A stretch of DNA of 64,000 nucleotides. Source: Hydrogenophaga sp. (GTDB lineage Bacteria; Pseudomonadota; Gammaproteobacteria; Burkholderiales; Burkholderiaceae_C). A program made the position numbers and the translations under genes. Shown piece by piece: positions 39,127-49,753 of the stretch. Position 1 is the first letter of the stretch, and each line of letters starts with the position of its first letter. Location: NCBI GenBank assembly GCA_011391495.1, contig JAABQK010000002.1:186001-250000 (forward strand). The letters run 5' to 3'. The notes under the pieces are model-generated. The model saw nothing but the letters and a program-made list of their open reading frames with translations, searched no databases and was not told the DNA's origin.

Positions 39127-39391
39127 GGTTTTCTCCAGAGGTTTTTCAGACGCACCCGCACCCGCCATGGGGAACAACCGGGAGGATTCGCGCCCGCCCC
39201 CGCAGGGCCGCACCAAGGGCGCGGCAAGGGGGAAAAGGACGGGGAACCTGGGCAGGAAGCCGGGGCGGACGCAGGGGCTTGCGTCGATTGCGGGTAAACC
39301 CCGGAATTATAGCCGTTCGCTCCCATCGATCCGGCGGCCCACGCCCTGCACCGGAGCCTGTTTGGGGCTCGCGTGGGCCGGTCCCCCGGTT
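39127..39391 (-). promoter_or_regulatory. carA promoter region and long leader
   Basis: On the minus strand a perfect TATAAT lies at 39311-39306 (no clear -35). It would give a leader of about 170 bases before the carA start, containing strong GC stems (for example CCGCGCCC...GGGCGGGCGCG near 39185-39230). Leader-based pyrimidine or arginine control is possible but not shown. Confidence 0.4.
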
Positions 39392-40159
39392 TCAACGTCC
39401 GGCCGCGCTGGCGTGCAGGCAGATCGCTGCGGCAGCCGCCACGTTGAGCGATTCTTCGCCACCTGGCTGGACGATGCGCACCGAGCGCGCTGCCAGACTT
39501 TCAAGCGCCGGGCTGACACCCTGCCCTTCGTGCCCCAGCACCCAGGCACAGGGCCAGGGCAGCTGCGTCTGGTGAAGGAAATCGCCGTGGTGCGAGCTGG
39601 TCACCAGCAGCGGCACGCCCAGATCGCTCAGGTCGTCTGCCGACAGGCCTTCAACCAGGTGCAGCGCAAAGTGAGCACCCATACCGGCGCGCAGCACCTT
39701 GGGTGACCACAGGCCCGCCGTGCCCTTGAGCGCCAGCACCTGTGCGAAGCCCATGGCCGAGGCACTGCGCAGGATGGAACCCACGTTGCCGGCGTCCTGC
39801 AGCCGGTCCAGCACCACCGCCGCCAGCCCTGCCTGCAATCCGGCGGCCACCGGCAGATCCCATACAAAACCGACGCCCGCAGGCGATTCGAGGCCGCTGA
39901 TGCCCGCCATCAAGGCATCGGACACGGTGACGAGGTGGTCGGCAGCGTCGCGCAGGTCGTGCGGCGCCTGGGGCCAGAAACTCTCGGTGAACACCGCCGT
40001 GGATGGCCGCAGGCCGCGCGCCAGCAATGCCCGGCACAGGTGGTCACCCTCCAGCCAGACCTGCCCCTGCTTGCGATAGGCCGTGTTGTCCTGCGCGAGC
40101 AGCCGCAGGCGCTTGAGCAAGGGGTTGTCGCGCGAGGTGATGGCGGTCGGTGCGTTCAC
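39392..40159 (-). CDS. TrmH/RlmB-family RNA 2'-O-methyltransferase
   Basis: A 255-residue SPOUT methyltransferase. It has an N-terminal substrate-binding segment (TSRDNPLLKRLRLLAQ) and the knotted SAM domain with motif 1 DRLQDAGNVGSILRSA, motif 2 WVLGHEGQGVSP and motif 3 GGEESLNVAAAAAICL. It methylates the ribose of a tRNA or rRNA base; the exact site is unknown. The start is GTG at 40159, preceded by AAGG. It is the last gene of the long lpx run, downstream of rnhB. Confidence 0.88.
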   Translation of the reverse strand: MNAPTAITSRDNPLLKRLRLLAQDNTAYRKQGQVWLEGDHLCRALLARGLRPSTAVFTESFWPQAPHDLRDAADHLVTVSDALMAGISGLESPAGVGFVWDLPVAAGLQAGLAAVVLDRLQDAGNVGSILRSASAMGFAQVLALKGTAGLWSPKVLRAGMGAHFALHLVEGLSADDLSDLGVPLLVTSSHHGDFLHQTQLPWPCAWVLGHEGQGVSPALESLAARSVRIVQPGGEESLNVAAAAAICLHASAAGR

Positions 40160-40220
40160 AGAAGTACCTTCGTGCTGCGCACCTTGGTGCGAGCTTGTTT
40201 GGGGCGGCCCGGCGCGGTGT

Positions 40221-40862
40221 TCACGTGGGCGCTTTGTCGGGTGGCGAGGCCAGCGCGCGGGCCACGGGCGCAAAGCTGCGCCGGTGCTCGGCCAGCGCGC
40301 CATGGGTCTGCAGCGCCCGCAGGTGCTCGGCCGTGCCGTAGCCTTTGTGGCGGTCAAAACCGTAGGCCGGGTGCTGCTGGTGCAGTTCATCCAGCAAACG
40401 GTCGCGCGTGACCTTGGCCAGGATGGATGCGGCCGAAATCGCCGGCACCAGCGCGTCGCCCGAGACGATGGCCTCGGCCAGCACGTCCAGAGCCGGCAGG
40501 CGGTTGCCGTCCACCAGCACCTTGGCGGGCTTCAGGCGCAGGCCCTGCACCGCGCGCTGCATGGCCAGCATGGTGGCCTGCAGGATGTTGAGGCGGTCGA
40601 TTTCTTCCACCGAGGCCTGCGCGATGCTGCAGCACAGGGCCTTGGCGCGGATTTCGTCGTAGAGCTTTTCGCGCCGTCTGGCGGTGAGCTGCTTGGAGTC
40701 GGCCAGACCCTTGATCGGCTTGAGCTCGTCCAGAATCACCGCCGCGGCGACCACCGGACCGGCCAGCGGCCCGCGCCCGGCCTCGTCCACGCCAGCCATC
40801 AGGCCGGGGACGTCCCAGACCAGCGCGGCCTGTTCAGCTTGCAAGAACTTTTTCGATCGCAT
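40221..40862 (-). CDS. rnhB: Ribonuclease HII
   Basis: A 213-residue RNase HII, which removes ribonucleotides misincorporated in DNA. The active-site motif [19 protein letters not shown], plus [17 protein letters not shown] and the [10 protein letters not shown]-type stretch (here [14 protein letters not shown]) are diagnostic. Start at ATG 40862 overlaps lpxB by 29 bases; a TTG at 40844 (six codons later) would also fit the family N-terminus. It follows lpxB, as in many Proteobacteria. Confidence 0.94.
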   Translation of the reverse strand: MRSKKFLQAEQAALVWDVPGLMAGVDEAGRGPLAGPVVAAAVILDELKPIKGLADSKQLTARRREKLYDEIRAKALCCSIAQASVEEIDRLNILQATMLAMQRAVQGLRLKPAKVLVDGNRLPALDVLAEAIVSGDALVPAISAASILAKVTRDRLLDELHQQHPAYGFDRHKGYGTAEHLRALQTHGALAEHRRSFAPVARALASPPDKAPT

Positions 40863-41979
40863 CGGTGGCGAGTTGGGCGGTGTCGCGCTGGAGGGTGTGG
40901 TGCAGTTCGGTGAAGCGCCGCTGCAAAGCACTGATTCTCTCAGGCGCGTCGAGCCAGGCCAGGATTTCGCGCGCCATGGCTTCCGGTGTGGCGGCATCCT
41001 GCAGGAGCTCGGGCACCACAAACGCGCCGCTCAAAATGTTGGGCAGCCCCACCCACGGCTGCAGCTGCTTGCGCCGCATGATCTGCCACGACAGCCAGTT
41101 CATGTTGTAGGCGATCACCATGGGGCGCTTGAACAGCGCGGCCTCCAGCGTGGCCGTGCCGCTGGCGATCAGCGTCGCGTCGCAGGCGGTCAGCGCGGTG
41201 TGGGACTGCCCGTCCAGCACCATCAGCGCATCGCCCAGGCCACTGGCCGCGGCCAGCTGGGTGATGCGCTCGCGCAGGGCGGGCACGGCAGGCACCACAA
41301 AGCGGATGCCGGGACGGGCCTTCTTCATGAGTGCGGCCGCGTCGAAAAAGCGCCGGGCCAGGTACTGGACTTCAGAAGCGCGGCTGCCCGGCAGGATGGC
41401 CACCACGGTGTCCTCGTCGCGCAAGCCGAGTTTTTGCCGGGCAGCGAAACGGTCCGGCTCCATCGGAATGACGCTGGCGAGCGGATGACCCACGTAGGTG
41501 GAGGCAATGCCATGCCGGGCCAGCAGTTCGGGCTCGAACGGAAAAATGCACAGAACATGGTCCGCGCTGCGGCGAATCTTTTCCACCCGCTCCGCGCGCC
41601 AGGCCCAGATGGACGGGCAGACGAAATGCACCGTGCGGATGCCTTGTGCTTTCAGGCCGGCTTCGAGATCGAGGTTGAAGTCCGGCGCATCCACCCCGAT
41701 GAACAGATCGGGGCGCTCGGCCTGCAGCAGACGCTGGCGCAGGCGATCACGGATGCCGACGATCTCGCGGTAGTGACGCAGAACCTCGATGTAGCCACGC
41801 ACCGCCAGCTTCTCGCTCGGCCACCAGGCATCGAATCCCTGCTCGACCATGCGCGGACCGCCGATTCCGGCGGCCTGCAGGTCGGGCCAGCGCTGGCGCA
41901 TGCCCTTGAGCAGCAGACCCGCTAGCAGATCGCCCGACGTTTCGCCGGCGACCAGCGCAAAACGCCTGGGCTGTGTCAT
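40834..41979 (-). CDS. lpxB: Lipid-A-disaccharide synthase
   Basis: A 381-residue GT19 glycosyltransferase that joins 2,3-diacylglucosamine-1-phosphate to UDP-diacylglucosamine in lipid A synthesis. The N-terminal [11 protein letters not shown], the central [24 protein letters not shown] and the nucleotide-binding [10 protein letters not shown] are all typical. ATG at 41979 lies five bases after the lpxA stop. The unit is fabZ-lpxA-lpxB-rnhB. Confidence 0.97.
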   Translation of the reverse strand: MTQPRRFALVAGETSGDLLAGLLLKGMRQRWPDLQAAGIGGPRMVEQGFDAWWPSEKLAVRGYIEVLRHYREIVGIRDRLRQRLLQAERPDLFIGVDAPDFNLDLEAGLKAQGIRTVHFVCPSIWAWRAERVEKIRRSADHVLCIFPFEPELLARHGIASTYVGHPLASVIPMEPDRFAARQKLGLRDEDTVVAILPGSRASEVQYLARRFFDAAALMKKARPGIRFVVPAVPALRERITQLAAASGLGDALMVLDGQSHTALTACDATLIASGTATLEAALFKRPMVIAYNMNWLSWQIMRRKQLQPWVGLPNILSGAFVVPELLQDAATPEAMAREILAWLDAPERISALQRRFTELHHTLQRDTAQLATDAIEKVLAS

Positions 41980-41984
41980 GGGTG

Positions 41985-42779
41985 TCAGCGAACGATGCCG
42001 CGCTGGGGCGATGCCTGGCGCAGGAAGTCCAGCATCAAGCTCACATCGGGTGCGGCTTCGGGTGTCTTGTCGGTCAGGCTGCCGATGCGCTGCATGGCCT
42101 GGTCCAGCGTGAGCTGGTCGCGGTAGAGGGCCTTGTGCATGGCCTTCACCACGGAAATGCGCTCGGGTGAAAAACCACGGCGGCGCAAGCCCTCGAAATT
42201 CATCGACCGCGCAGCAGCGGGTTGCCCCTGACACATCACGAACGGCGGCAGGTCGGCAAACAGCAGCGAGCACATGGCGGTCATGGCGTGGTCACCGATG
42301 CGCACGAACTGGTGTACCACGGTGAAGCCGCCGAGGATGACCCAGTCGCCCACTGTCACGTGGCCAGCCAGCTGCGAGTTGTTGGCGAATATGGTTTTGT
42401 TGCCCACCAGGCAATCGTGCGCCAGGTGAACATAGGCCATGATCCAGTTGTCATCGCCGATACGGGTCACGGCGCCACCCGATGGGGATCCGATGTTGAA
42501 GGTGCAGAACTCGCGCACCGTGTTGCGGTCGCCGATGATCAGCTCGCACGGTTCACCCGCGTATTTCTTGTCCTGAGGAACCGCCCCGAGGGAGTTGAAC
42601 TGGAAGATGCGGTTGTCACGACCGATGGTGGTGTGCCCCTCGATCACGCAGTGCGCACCGATCGTGGTGCCCGCCCCCACCTTCACATGGGGACCGATGA
42701 CGGTGTAGGGGCCGACGCTGACCGTGGAGTCCAGCTCGGCGGCCGGGTCCACCAGCGCGGTGGCATGGATGAGCGACAC
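41985..42779 (-). CDS. lpxA: UDP-N-acetylglucosamine O-acyltransferase
   Basis: A 264-residue left-handed beta-helix acyltransferase built of hexapeptide repeats, performing the first step of lipid A synthesis. Conserved elements are [14 protein letters not shown], the catalytic His region ([12 protein letters not shown]) and the C-terminal helical part with [13 protein letters not shown]. The start is GTG (MSLIHATAL). It lies 18 bases after fabZ. Confidence 0.97.
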   Translation of the reverse strand: MSLIHATALVDPAAELDSTVSVGPYTVIGPHVKVGAGTTIGAHCVIEGHTTIGRDNRIFQFNSLGAVPQDKKYAGEPCELIIGDRNTVREFCTFNIGSPSGGAVTRIGDDNWIMAYVHLAHDCLVGNKTIFANNSQLAGHVTVGDWVILGGFTVVHQFVRIGDHAMTAMCSLLFADLPPFVMCQGQPAAARSMNFEGLRRRGFSPERISVVKAMHKALYRDQLTLDQAMQRIGSLTDKTPEAAPDVSLMLDFLRQASPQRGIVR

Positions 42780-42797
42780 GTATCGACTCCGGCCAGA

Positions 42798-43238
42798 TCA
42801 GGCAATGGTGCGCATGGTGCACATGAGCTCGGCCTCGCAGGCCACCTCGTCACCCACCTTGGCCACGGCCTTGAACTTGAAGATGCCTGCCTTCATGCGC
42901 TCGAGCGACACGTCCATGATCAGCTGATCGCCCGGCTCCACCGGGCGCTTGAAACGCGCAGCGTCAATGCCGGCAAAGTAATAAACCGTCTTGTCGTCCG
43001 GCGTCGTGCCGACCGTGTCAAAGGCCAGCAAGGCCGCGGCCTGGGCCATGGCTTCAAGCATGAAGACACCCGGAAAGACCGGGCGGTGGGGGAAGTGACC
43101 CGTGAACTGCGGCTCGTTGATCGAGACGTTCTTCAGCGCCTTGATGCGCTTGCCCTTCTCCAGTTCCAGCACGCGGTCCACCAGCAGGAACGGGTAGCGG
43201 TGCGGCAACTGCTTGAGAATTTCGTGGATGTCCATCAT
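42798..43238 (-). CDS. fabZ: 3-hydroxyacyl-[acyl-carrier-protein] dehydratase
   Basis: A 146-residue hot-dog dehydratase of fatty acid synthesis. The catalytic His is in [11 protein letters not shown] / [12 protein letters not shown] and the catalytic Glu in [14 protein letters not shown]. It competes with LpxA and LpxD for the same hydroxyacyl-ACP pool, which explains its place between them. The start overlaps the lpxD stop by four bases. Confidence 0.97.
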   Translation of the reverse strand: MMDIHEILKQLPHRYPFLLVDRVLELEKGKRIKALKNVSINEPQFTGHFPHRPVFPGVFMLEAMAQAAALLAFDTVGTTPDDKTVYYFAGIDAARFKRPVEPGDQLIMDVSLERMKAGIFKFKAVAKVGDEVACEAELMCTMRTIA

Positions 43239-44287
43239 GGCTCGGTCTTCTTGTGGGTGGCTTGTGCGATGGCCTGCTCGACGGCCTTGAGGCGTTCGCG
43301 CAGGCGGTTGAGTTGCTTGAGAGAAGCGGCGTTCTTTTCCCAGGTCGCATTGTCGTCGATGGGAAACATGCCGGTGTAGTGGCCGGGCTTGCCAATCGAG
43401 CGTGTCACCACCGATGCGGCCGAGATGTTCACGCCGTCAGCCAGCGTCAGATGCCCGAGCACCACCGCGCCGCCGCCGACCGTGCAATGGGCACCAATGG
43501 TGGCACTGCCGGCGACACCCACACAACCCGCCATCGCGGTGTGGGCACCGATGTGCACGTTGTGGCCGATCTGGATCAGGTTGTCGAGCTTGACGCCATC
43601 CTCAATGACGGTGTCGTCCAGAGCACCACGGTCGATGCAGGTGTTGGCGCCGATCTCGACGTCGTCACCGATGCGCACCGCTCCCAGCTGTTCGATCTTG
43701 ATCCACTGCCCTTGGTGCAGCGCGAAGCCGAAACCATCGGCACCGACCACCACCCCCGGGTGCAGCGTGCAGCGCTCCCCTATGGAGCAGCGCTCACCAA
43801 TGGTGACTCGAGCGTGCAGCTGGGTGTGGGCGCCGATGGACGCAAAGGAACCCACGACCGAATGTGCACCAATACGGGCACCTGCGGCCACCTGCGCGTG
43901 AGCGCCAATCACGGCAAAGGCAGCCACCTCGACACCATCTTCGATCCGGGCCGTCGGGTGGATACTGGCCAGCCGGTCAATCGCCGGGACGGCACGGGCT
44001 TCATGCTCCCGTCGCCACCACTGGGTCAAACGGGCGAAATAGAGGTAGGGGTCGTCGGTGACGATACAGGCACCGCGACGGGATGCGGCCGCCTGCAAGT
44101 CAGGCGAGACGATGAGTGCTCCAGCCCGTGTGGCGTCGATCTGGCTGGCGTACCGCGCCTGCGCGACAAACGCCAACTCATCCGGCTGCGCACTGGCCAG
44201 CGGAGCCAGACGCTGGATCAGTGAACCGGCATCGCCGAGCAACTGCCCACCGAGGGCCTCGACTATGGAGCCCAGCGATGTGGACAC
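43235..44287 (-). CDS. lpxD: UDP-3-O-(3-hydroxyacyl)glucosamine N-acyltransferase
   Basis: A 350-residue LpxD adding the second acyl chain in lipid A synthesis. An N-terminal uridine-binding domain (~1-100) precedes the hexapeptide beta-helix, with the catalytic His in the [12 protein letters not shown] stretch and a C-terminal helix. The start is GTG ([10 protein letters not shown]). It lies 15 bases downstream of ompH and overlaps fabZ. Confidence 0.96.
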   Translation of the reverse strand: MSTSLGSIVEALGGQLLGDAGSLIQRLAPLASAQPDELAFVAQARYASQIDATRAGALIVSPDLQAAASRRGACIVTDDPYLYFARLTQWWRREHEARAVPAIDRLASIHPTARIEDGVEVAAFAVIGAHAQVAAGARIGAHSVVGSFASIGAHTQLHARVTIGERCSIGERCTLHPGVVVGADGFGFALHQGQWIKIEQLGAVRIGDDVEIGANTCIDRGALDDTVIEDGVKLDNLIQIGHNVHIGAHTAMAGCVGVAGSATIGAHCTVGGGAVVLGHLTLADGVNISAASVVTRSIGKPGHYTGMFPIDDNATWEKNAASLKQLNRLRERLKAVEQAIAQATHKKTEP

Positions 44288-44302
44288 ACGATGCCCCGCG
44301 CC

Positions 44303-44821
44303 TTACTTGGCGCTGTTCAAGCCACTGAGCACCTTGTCGGTGATGTCGTGCTTGGGGTTGATGTACACCGCTTCCTGGATCACCAGGTCGTACTTTTCAG
44401 ATTCGGCCACCTGCTTGATGACGCGGTTGGCACGCTCCAGCACCTGCTGCAACTCCTCGTTCTTGCGCAGGTTCAGGTCTTCCTGAAACTCACGCTGCTT
44501 GCGCTGGAAATCGCGGTCCTGGTCGACCAGCTGGCGCTGACGGATCACGCGCTGGGTCTCTGGAAGCGTGGGGGCCTCCCGCTCGAACCTCTCGGACGCC
44601 TGCTTGAGTTGAGCCGCCAGGGCCTGGACCTCTTTCTCGCGACGTGAGAACTCCTGCTCCAGCTTGACCTGGGCCGCTTTCGCCAGATTGGCTTCCCGGA
44701 ATATGCGATCGGTGTTCACGAACCCGATGCGAAAATCCTGAGCAGCCGCAGTCAGGGCCACCAGGCCAACAGCGACGGCAACGATGATCTGGCGGCTGAA
44801 AAAACGGGAAATGGTCTGCAT
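44303..44821 (-). CDS. skp: OmpH/Skp family periplasmic chaperone
   Basis: A 172-residue chaperone that escorts unfolded outer-membrane proteins. A signal peptide (~1-28) precedes the conserved start DFRIGFVNTDRIFREA and a long charged coiled coil (~50-140), which forms the tentacles. The start ATG overlaps the bamA stop codon (TAATG). It lies between bamA and lpxD, the canonical position. Confidence 0.95.
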   Translation of the reverse strand: MQTISRFFSRQIIVAVAVGLVALTAAAQDFRIGFVNTDRIFREANLAKAAQVKLEQEFSRREKEVQALAAQLKQASERFEREAPTLPETQRVIRQRQLVDQDRDFQRKQREFQEDLNLRKNEELQQVLERANRVIKQVAESEKYDLVIQEAVYINPKHDITDKVLSGLNSAK

Positions 44822-47118
44822 TAGAAAGACGTTCCGATCTGAAACTGGAATTTCTGGATTCTATCGCCTGCGAACTCGCGAACAGGGGTTGCGTAAGCAA
44901 AGCGCAAGGGGCCGATGGGCGATATCCAGCTCAGGCCCACGCCGACCGAGGAACGCATGTCGGCGAGGGAGACCTTGTCGTTTTCGCCATAGACGTTACC
45001 CACATCGAAGAAGCCGAAAACCCGCAAGGTCCTGTCGTTTCCGGCCCCCGGGAACGGGGCAATGATCTCCGCATTCAGCCCCAGCTTGCGGGAGCCACCG
45101 ATGAACGAGCCCGTGATGTCACGCGGACCCAAGGTACCCTGTTCGAAACCCCGCACAGAGCCCAGTCCACCAGCGTAAAAGTTCTTGAACACCGGGAAAG
45201 GGCGTCCGCCCAGGCCAGCGCCCCAACCCAGTTCACCATTGAAGGCCAGCGTGTATTGCTTGTTGAGTGGAATGTACTGCTGGTACTGGTAACTCAACTT
45301 GGCGTAGCGGGTGTCCCCGGCAACACCGACCTCGCTGTTGAAGCGCTGCAGACGGCCGTCGTTGGGAACCAGCGCGCTGTCCCGTGTGTCCCGGCTCCAG
45401 CCGACCGTCAGCGGGATCGATGTGCTGGTATAGCCGAATTCATTGGCGTAGGCGAGGTACGCGGCGGGAATGCTGGTACCGGGCTCAATCCGGGTCTGCT
45501 CGGCACCGATACCGAAAAACACCGTGTCCTTTTCAGTGAAAGGCACGCCAAAACGCACACTGACCCCGGGTGTCACCAGACGGTAGTCGCCACCTTGTTC
45601 GTTGTAAGGCGTGGTGGTTTTGTAATAGAGGTCAAAGGTCCGGGAAATGCCATCGGTCGTGTAGTACGGATCGGTGGTACTTAACACGAACTGGCGATTG
45701 AACTTGCTGGTGTTGACATCGACACCCAGGTAGTTGCCTGAACCGAAGACATTTTCCTGTTTGATGCCCGCCACCACGGATAAGCCTTCCGCCTGGGAAT
45801 AGCCAGCGCCCAGTGTGAGGTTGCCCGTGGGCTTTTCCGCCACGGAGAGCGTCAGGTCCACCTGGTCGGGTGAGCCGGGCACCGGCTGGGTGTCAATCCC
45901 GACTTCAGTGAAGTAGCCCAGTCGGTCGACACGGTCGCGTGAGAGCCTGATGCGGTCGCTGTCGTACCAGGCCGATTCGAGCTGGCGGAACTCCCGGCGA
46001 ATGACTTCGTCGCGCGTCCGGTTGTTGCCTTCGATGTTGATGCGCCGCACATACACCCGGCGCGCGGGTTGTGCCCGCAAGACAAAGGCCACACGGTTGT
46101 TGACCCGGTCGATCTCGGGCGTGGCCTCGACCTGCGCGAAGGCGTATCCAAAAGCGCCGAAATAGTCTGTGAAAGCCTTGACGGTGGTGGTCACATCTTC
46201 GGCGTTGTAGGGCTCACCAGCGCGCAGGCTCACCAGCGTCTTGAACTCCGCCTCCTTGCCGAGGTACTCGCCTTCGAGTTCCACCTTCGACACCACATAG
46301 CGAGCACCTTCGCTGATGTTGATCGTGATGGACATGTCGTCCTTCTCGGGCGCAATCGCCACCTGTGTCGAGTCGATGCGGAACTCCAGGAAGCCCCGCG
46401 TGAGGTAGTAGGAGCGCAGGTTTTCCAGATCTGCATTGAGCTTGGTGCGCGAATACCGGTTGGACTTCGTGTACCAGCTCAGCCAGCCACCAGTGTCGAG
46501 ATCAAACAACCCGCGCAACGTCGCCTCGGAGAAGGCCTGGTTGCCGACTATCCGGATATCCCGGATCTTCGCGACATCACCTTCGGTGACGCTGAAGTTG
46601 AGGTTGACACGGTTGCGCTCACCCGGCGTCACGGTGGTCACGACCTGGGCTGCGTACATGCTGCGGTTGATGTACTGGCGCTTGAGCTCCTGCTCGGCCC
46701 GATCAGCCAGCGCCTTGTCAAACGGACGGCCTTCCGTCAGCCCGATGTCGCGCAGGGACTTTTTCAGCAACTCGGCGTCAAACTCCTTGATGCCGGAGAA
46801 CGTCACGTCCGCCACGGTGGGACGCTCCTCCAGTATCACCACCAGCACGTCGCCAATAACCTGCAGGCGCACATCACTGAAGAGGCCCAGGCCAAACAGC
46901 GAGCGGATGGCGGTCGAGCCTTTGTCGTCGTTGTACTGGTCCCCGATCCGGAAAGGCAAGGAGGCAAACACCGTGCCCGGCTCCACGCGCTGGAGCCCTT
47001 CCACGCGGATGTCACGCAGTGTGAAGGGATCCACGGCCCAGGCCGGCAAAGCCGTCAACAGCGAAGCCGCGAGCGCCGAGAGGGTCAGGCCTCGCAGACC
47101 ATTTTTGTTTATTTTCAT
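44821..47118 (-). CDS. bamA: Outer membrane protein assembly factor BamA
   Basis: A 765-residue Omp85 protein, the core of the BAM complex. A signal peptide (~1-26, ending PAWA) is followed by five POTRA domains (~27-420; the first starts FTLRDIRVEGLQRVEPGTVF) and a C-terminal 16-strand barrel with the VRGF motif (GGLGSVRGFEQG) and terminal Phe (FQFQIGTSF). ATG at 47118 lies 14 bases after the rseP stop; the usual Shine-Dalgarno sequence is not evident, so initiation may depend on coupling to rseP. Confidence 0.97.
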   Translation of the reverse strand: MKINKNGLRGLTLSALAASLLTALPAWAVDPFTLRDIRVEGLQRVEPGTVFASLPFRIGDQYNDDKGSTAIRSLFGLGLFSDVRLQVIGDVLVVILEERPTVADVTFSGIKEFDAELLKKSLRDIGLTEGRPFDKALADRAEQELKRQYINRSMYAAQVVTTVTPGERNRVNLNFSVTEGDVAKIRDIRIVGNQAFSEATLRGLFDLDTGGWLSWYTKSNRYSRTKLNADLENLRSYYLTRGFLEFRIDSTQVAIAPEKDDMSITINISEGARYVVSKVELEGEYLGKEAEFKTLVSLRAGEPYNAEDVTTTVKAFTDYFGAFGYAFAQVEATPEIDRVNNRVAFVLRAQPARRVYVRRINIEGNNRTRDEVIRREFRQLESAWYDSDRIRLSRDRVDRLGYFTEVGIDTQPVPGSPDQVDLTLSVAEKPTGNLTLGAGYSQAEGLSVVAGIKQENVFGSGNYLGVDVNTSKFNRQFVLSTTDPYYTTDGISRTFDLYYKTTTPYNEQGGDYRLVTPGVSVRFGVPFTEKDTVFFGIGAEQTRIEPGTSIPAAYLAYANEFGYTSTSIPLTVGWSRDTRDSALVPNDGRLQRFNSEVGVAGDTRYAKLSYQYQQYIPLNKQYTLAFNGELGWGAGLGGRPFPVFKNFYAGGLGSVRGFEQGTLGPRDITGSFIGGSRKLGLNAEIIAPFPGAGNDRTLRVFGFFDVGNVYGENDKVSLADMRSSVGVGLSWISPIGPLRFAYATPVREFAGDRIQKFQFQIGTSF

Positions 47119-47131
47119 GAGAAGGAAGTGT

Positions 47132-48496
47132 TCAACCCAGCAAGCGGGCCACATCATTGAACAAGGCAACGGACATCAATGCCATCAGGATCACGACACC
47201 TCCGCGCTGCAGGCGCTCCATCCAGACGTCTGTCACACTGCGTCCGGTCACACCTTCCCAAAGATAATACATCAGGTGGCCCCCATCGAGGACCGGCAGC
47301 GGCAGCAGGTTCAGCACGCCCAGACTGACGCTGATCAGGGCCAGAAACAACAGGTAGGACGTGAGTCCGAGGCTGGCCGATTTGCCGGCGTAGTCGGCGA
47401 TCGTGAGCGGTCCGCTGAGGTTTTTCACCGAGGCCTCGCCGATCAGCATGCGGCCCATCATCTTGAGCGTGAGCCATGACACTTCGCCGGTGCGCGACAC
47501 CCCCCGAAGCAAGCCATCGATGAGCCCGAAACGCACCGTCATCATCTCCGGCGCAGCGCCGATGTAGGCGCCCACGCGGCCCGTCCAGATCCCCGACTGT
47601 TGCTCGGGCGCAGGCTTCACGGTCAGCGTCAGCGTCTGCCCACTGCGATCAATCTCCCAGCGCTGTTCGACCCCCTGGCCTGCGGGTCCCACAGCGGCTC
47701 GAATCAGGGTGCGCAGAGCCTGCCCGTCGCCGACCCGTTGTCCATCCACCCGGCGAACGACGTCGCCCGCCTGCAAGCCGGCAGTTGCCGCCGCACCGTC
47801 GGCCATCACCTCTCCGACCACGGGCGCGGTCCAGGGACTGGTGATGCCGATGCGATGGAACAGGCTGGCGTCGGCTTCACGCACATCGAGCTCGCCCAGG
47901 CTCATGCGCACAGCGCGTGGGCTTGCACCCTCGGCGTCCATGACCCAGAGCGTCATGTCCTCGCCTGAGAGTGCCGCCTGGGTCAGCCGCCAGCGCAAGT
48001 CCTCAAACGAACCGACTTCGCTGGGCTCTGCATCGGACACCGACGTCTGTGCCACCCATTCCCCGCCCCGAAGGCCCGCGCGTTCCGCCAGCGAGGCTGC
48101 AACCGGGCTGCTCAAGATCGGCTTGGGTTCTTCCACGCCGCTCCAGTTGACGAGGGTGTACAGGGCCACTGCGAGCAACAGGTTGGCCATGGGGCCGGCC
48201 AGGACGATCGCGGCGCGTGCACGCAAGGGCTGCGTATTGAAGGCCAGATGCCGCTCCGCGGCATCCACAGGCGCTTCACGCTCATCGAGCATGCGCACAT
48301 AGCCGCCTATCGGCAGCGCGCACAGCACAAATTCGGTGGGACTCCCTTTGGGATGCCAGGTCAGCAATGGCTTGCCAAATCCGATCGAGAAGCGCAGCAC
48401 CTTCACGCCGCACGCAACGGCCATGCGGTAGTGGCCGTATTCATGCACGGCAATCAAGAGGCCCAGGGCAAGCACAAAGGCAACGAGTGTGAGCAT
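47132..48496 (-). CDS. rseP: Site-2 intramembrane metalloprotease RseP
   Basis: A 454-residue zinc protease that cleaves the anti-sigma factor RseA during the envelope stress response. The zinc site HEYGH is at residues 18-22, two PDZ domains lie at ~110-290, and the second metal-binding motif (LPVLDGGHLMYYL) lies in the penultimate membrane region. It sits between dxr and bamA as in most Proteobacteria. Confidence 0.96.
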   Translation of the reverse strand: MLTLVAFVLALGLLIAVHEYGHYRMAVACGVKVLRFSIGFGKPLLTWHPKGSPTEFVLCALPIGGYVRMLDEREAPVDAAERHLAFNTQPLRARAAIVLAGPMANLLLAVALYTLVNWSGVEEPKPILSSPVAASLAERAGLRGGEWVAQTSVSDAEPSEVGSFEDLRWRLTQAALSGEDMTLWVMDAEGASPRAVRMSLGELDVREADASLFHRIGITSPWTAPVVGEVMADGAAATAGLQAGDVVRRVDGQRVGDGQALRTLIRAAVGPAGQGVEQRWEIDRSGQTLTLTVKPAPEQQSGIWTGRVGAYIGAAPEMMTVRFGLIDGLLRGVSRTGEVSWLTLKMMGRMLIGEASVKNLSGPLTIADYAGKSASLGLTSYLLFLALISVSLGVLNLLPLPVLDGGHLMYYLWEGVTGRSVTDVWMERLQRGGVVILMALMSVALFNDVARLLG

Positions 48497-48559
48497 GGTC
48501 GACTGGGGAGGGAAATTCGGTGGTAGGGATGTGCATCGGGTCGTCCACCCGGACCCACC

Positions 48560-49753
48560 TTAGGCGGCGAACCGGTCGACCTGTGCCTTGGCCAAGGCAC
48601 GGGCTTCGTGGTCGATCGCCAGCAGATCGTCAAGTGACATCGGTTTGGAGGGATTCAAGGCCGTCAAAGTTGCATGGTTGACGGCATGGATCTGGTCAAA
48701 CCGCAAACGCTGGTCCAGGAAGGCGGCCACGGCCACCTCATTGGCCGCATTCAGCACGGCGGTGGTCCCGGTGGGACCGGCAAGGGACTCCCACGCCAGC
48801 TTCAGGCCGGGAAAGCGCAGATCGTCGGGTTTTTCAAACGTCAGCGCACCCAGCCTGCCAAAATCCAGCGCTGCGGCACCCGAGGCCATACGCTCCGGCC
48901 ATGACAGGCCATAGGCAATCGGGACCCGCATGTCGGGGGTCCCGAGTTGGGCCACCACAGAACGGTCCAGGTACTGCACCATGGAATGGATCACGCTCTG
49001 CGGGTGTATGACGACTTCGATCTGTGACGGTGACAGGCCAAACAGATAGTGCGCCTCGATGACCTCCAGCGCCTTGTTCATCATGGTGGCCGAATCCACC
49101 GAAATCTTGCGCCCCATCACCCAGTTCGGGTGCGCACAGGCTTCCTCGGGTGTCACCGCCGCCAGACTGACCGGATCACGCGTGCGGAAAGGTCCACCTG
49201 ACGCCGTCAGCACGATCTTTTCGACCCGCTTGGTCCAGGCGGTCGGGTCCTCCGGCAGCGACTGGAAAATCGCCGAGTGCTCGCTGTCGATGGGCAGCAG
49301 CGTGGCCCCCCCCTCGCGCACCGCGTCCATGAACAGGTCACCTCCCACGACGAGGGCTTCCTTGTTGGCAAGCAACAGCTTCTTGCCGGCCCGGGCAGCC
49401 GCCAGTGCCGGTGCCAGGCCCGCCGCTCCAACGATGGCGGCCATGACGGCGTCGACCGAGGGGTCTGAGCTGACATCACAAAGGGCCTGCGGACCAGCCA
49501 GGACTTCGACCGACAAGCCCAATTCGCGCACACGCTTCGCCAGCTGCTGCGCATGCTCAGGATTCGCCATCACCGCGTAGCGAGGCACAAACTGCTGGCA
49601 CTGGGCCAACAGCAATTCGACCTGGGTGGCGGCCGTCAGCGCAAACACCCGGTAACGGTCTGGGTGCCGTGCGATCACATCCAGCGTGCTGGTGCCAATG
49701 GAACCCGTAGAGCCGAGAATGGTGACAGATTGAGAAGCCATCATGGAATTCAT
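48560..49753 (-). CDS. dxr: 1-deoxy-D-xylulose 5-phosphate reductoisomerase
   Basis: A 397-residue Dxr (IspC), the committed step of the MEP isoprenoid pathway. The NADPH motif GSTGSIG is near residues 13-19. The LLANKEALV segment and the metal/substrate region LPIDSEHSAIFQ and PNWVMGRKISVDSATMMNK are intact. ATG at 49753 overlaps the cdsA stop (ATGA); MMASQ starts a few codons later are possible. Confidence 0.97.
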   Translation of the reverse strand: MNSMMASQSVTILGSTGSIGTSTLDVIARHPDRYRVFALTAATQVELLLAQCQQFVPRYAVMANPEHAQQLAKRVRELGLSVEVLAGPQALCDVSSDPSVDAVMAAIVGAAGLAPALAAARAGKKLLLANKEALVVGGDLFMDAVREGGATLLPIDSEHSAIFQSLPEDPTAWTKRVEKIVLTASGGPFRTRDPVSLAAVTPEEACAHPNWVMGRKISVDSATMMNKALEVIEAHYLFGLSPSQIEVVIHPQSVIHSMVQYLDRSVVAQLGTPDMRVPIAYGLSWPERMASGAAALDFGRLGALTFEKPDDLRFPGLKLAWESLAGPTGTTAVLNAANEVAVAAFLDQRLRFDQIHAVNHATLTALNPSKPMSLDDLLAIDHEARALAKAQVDRFAA

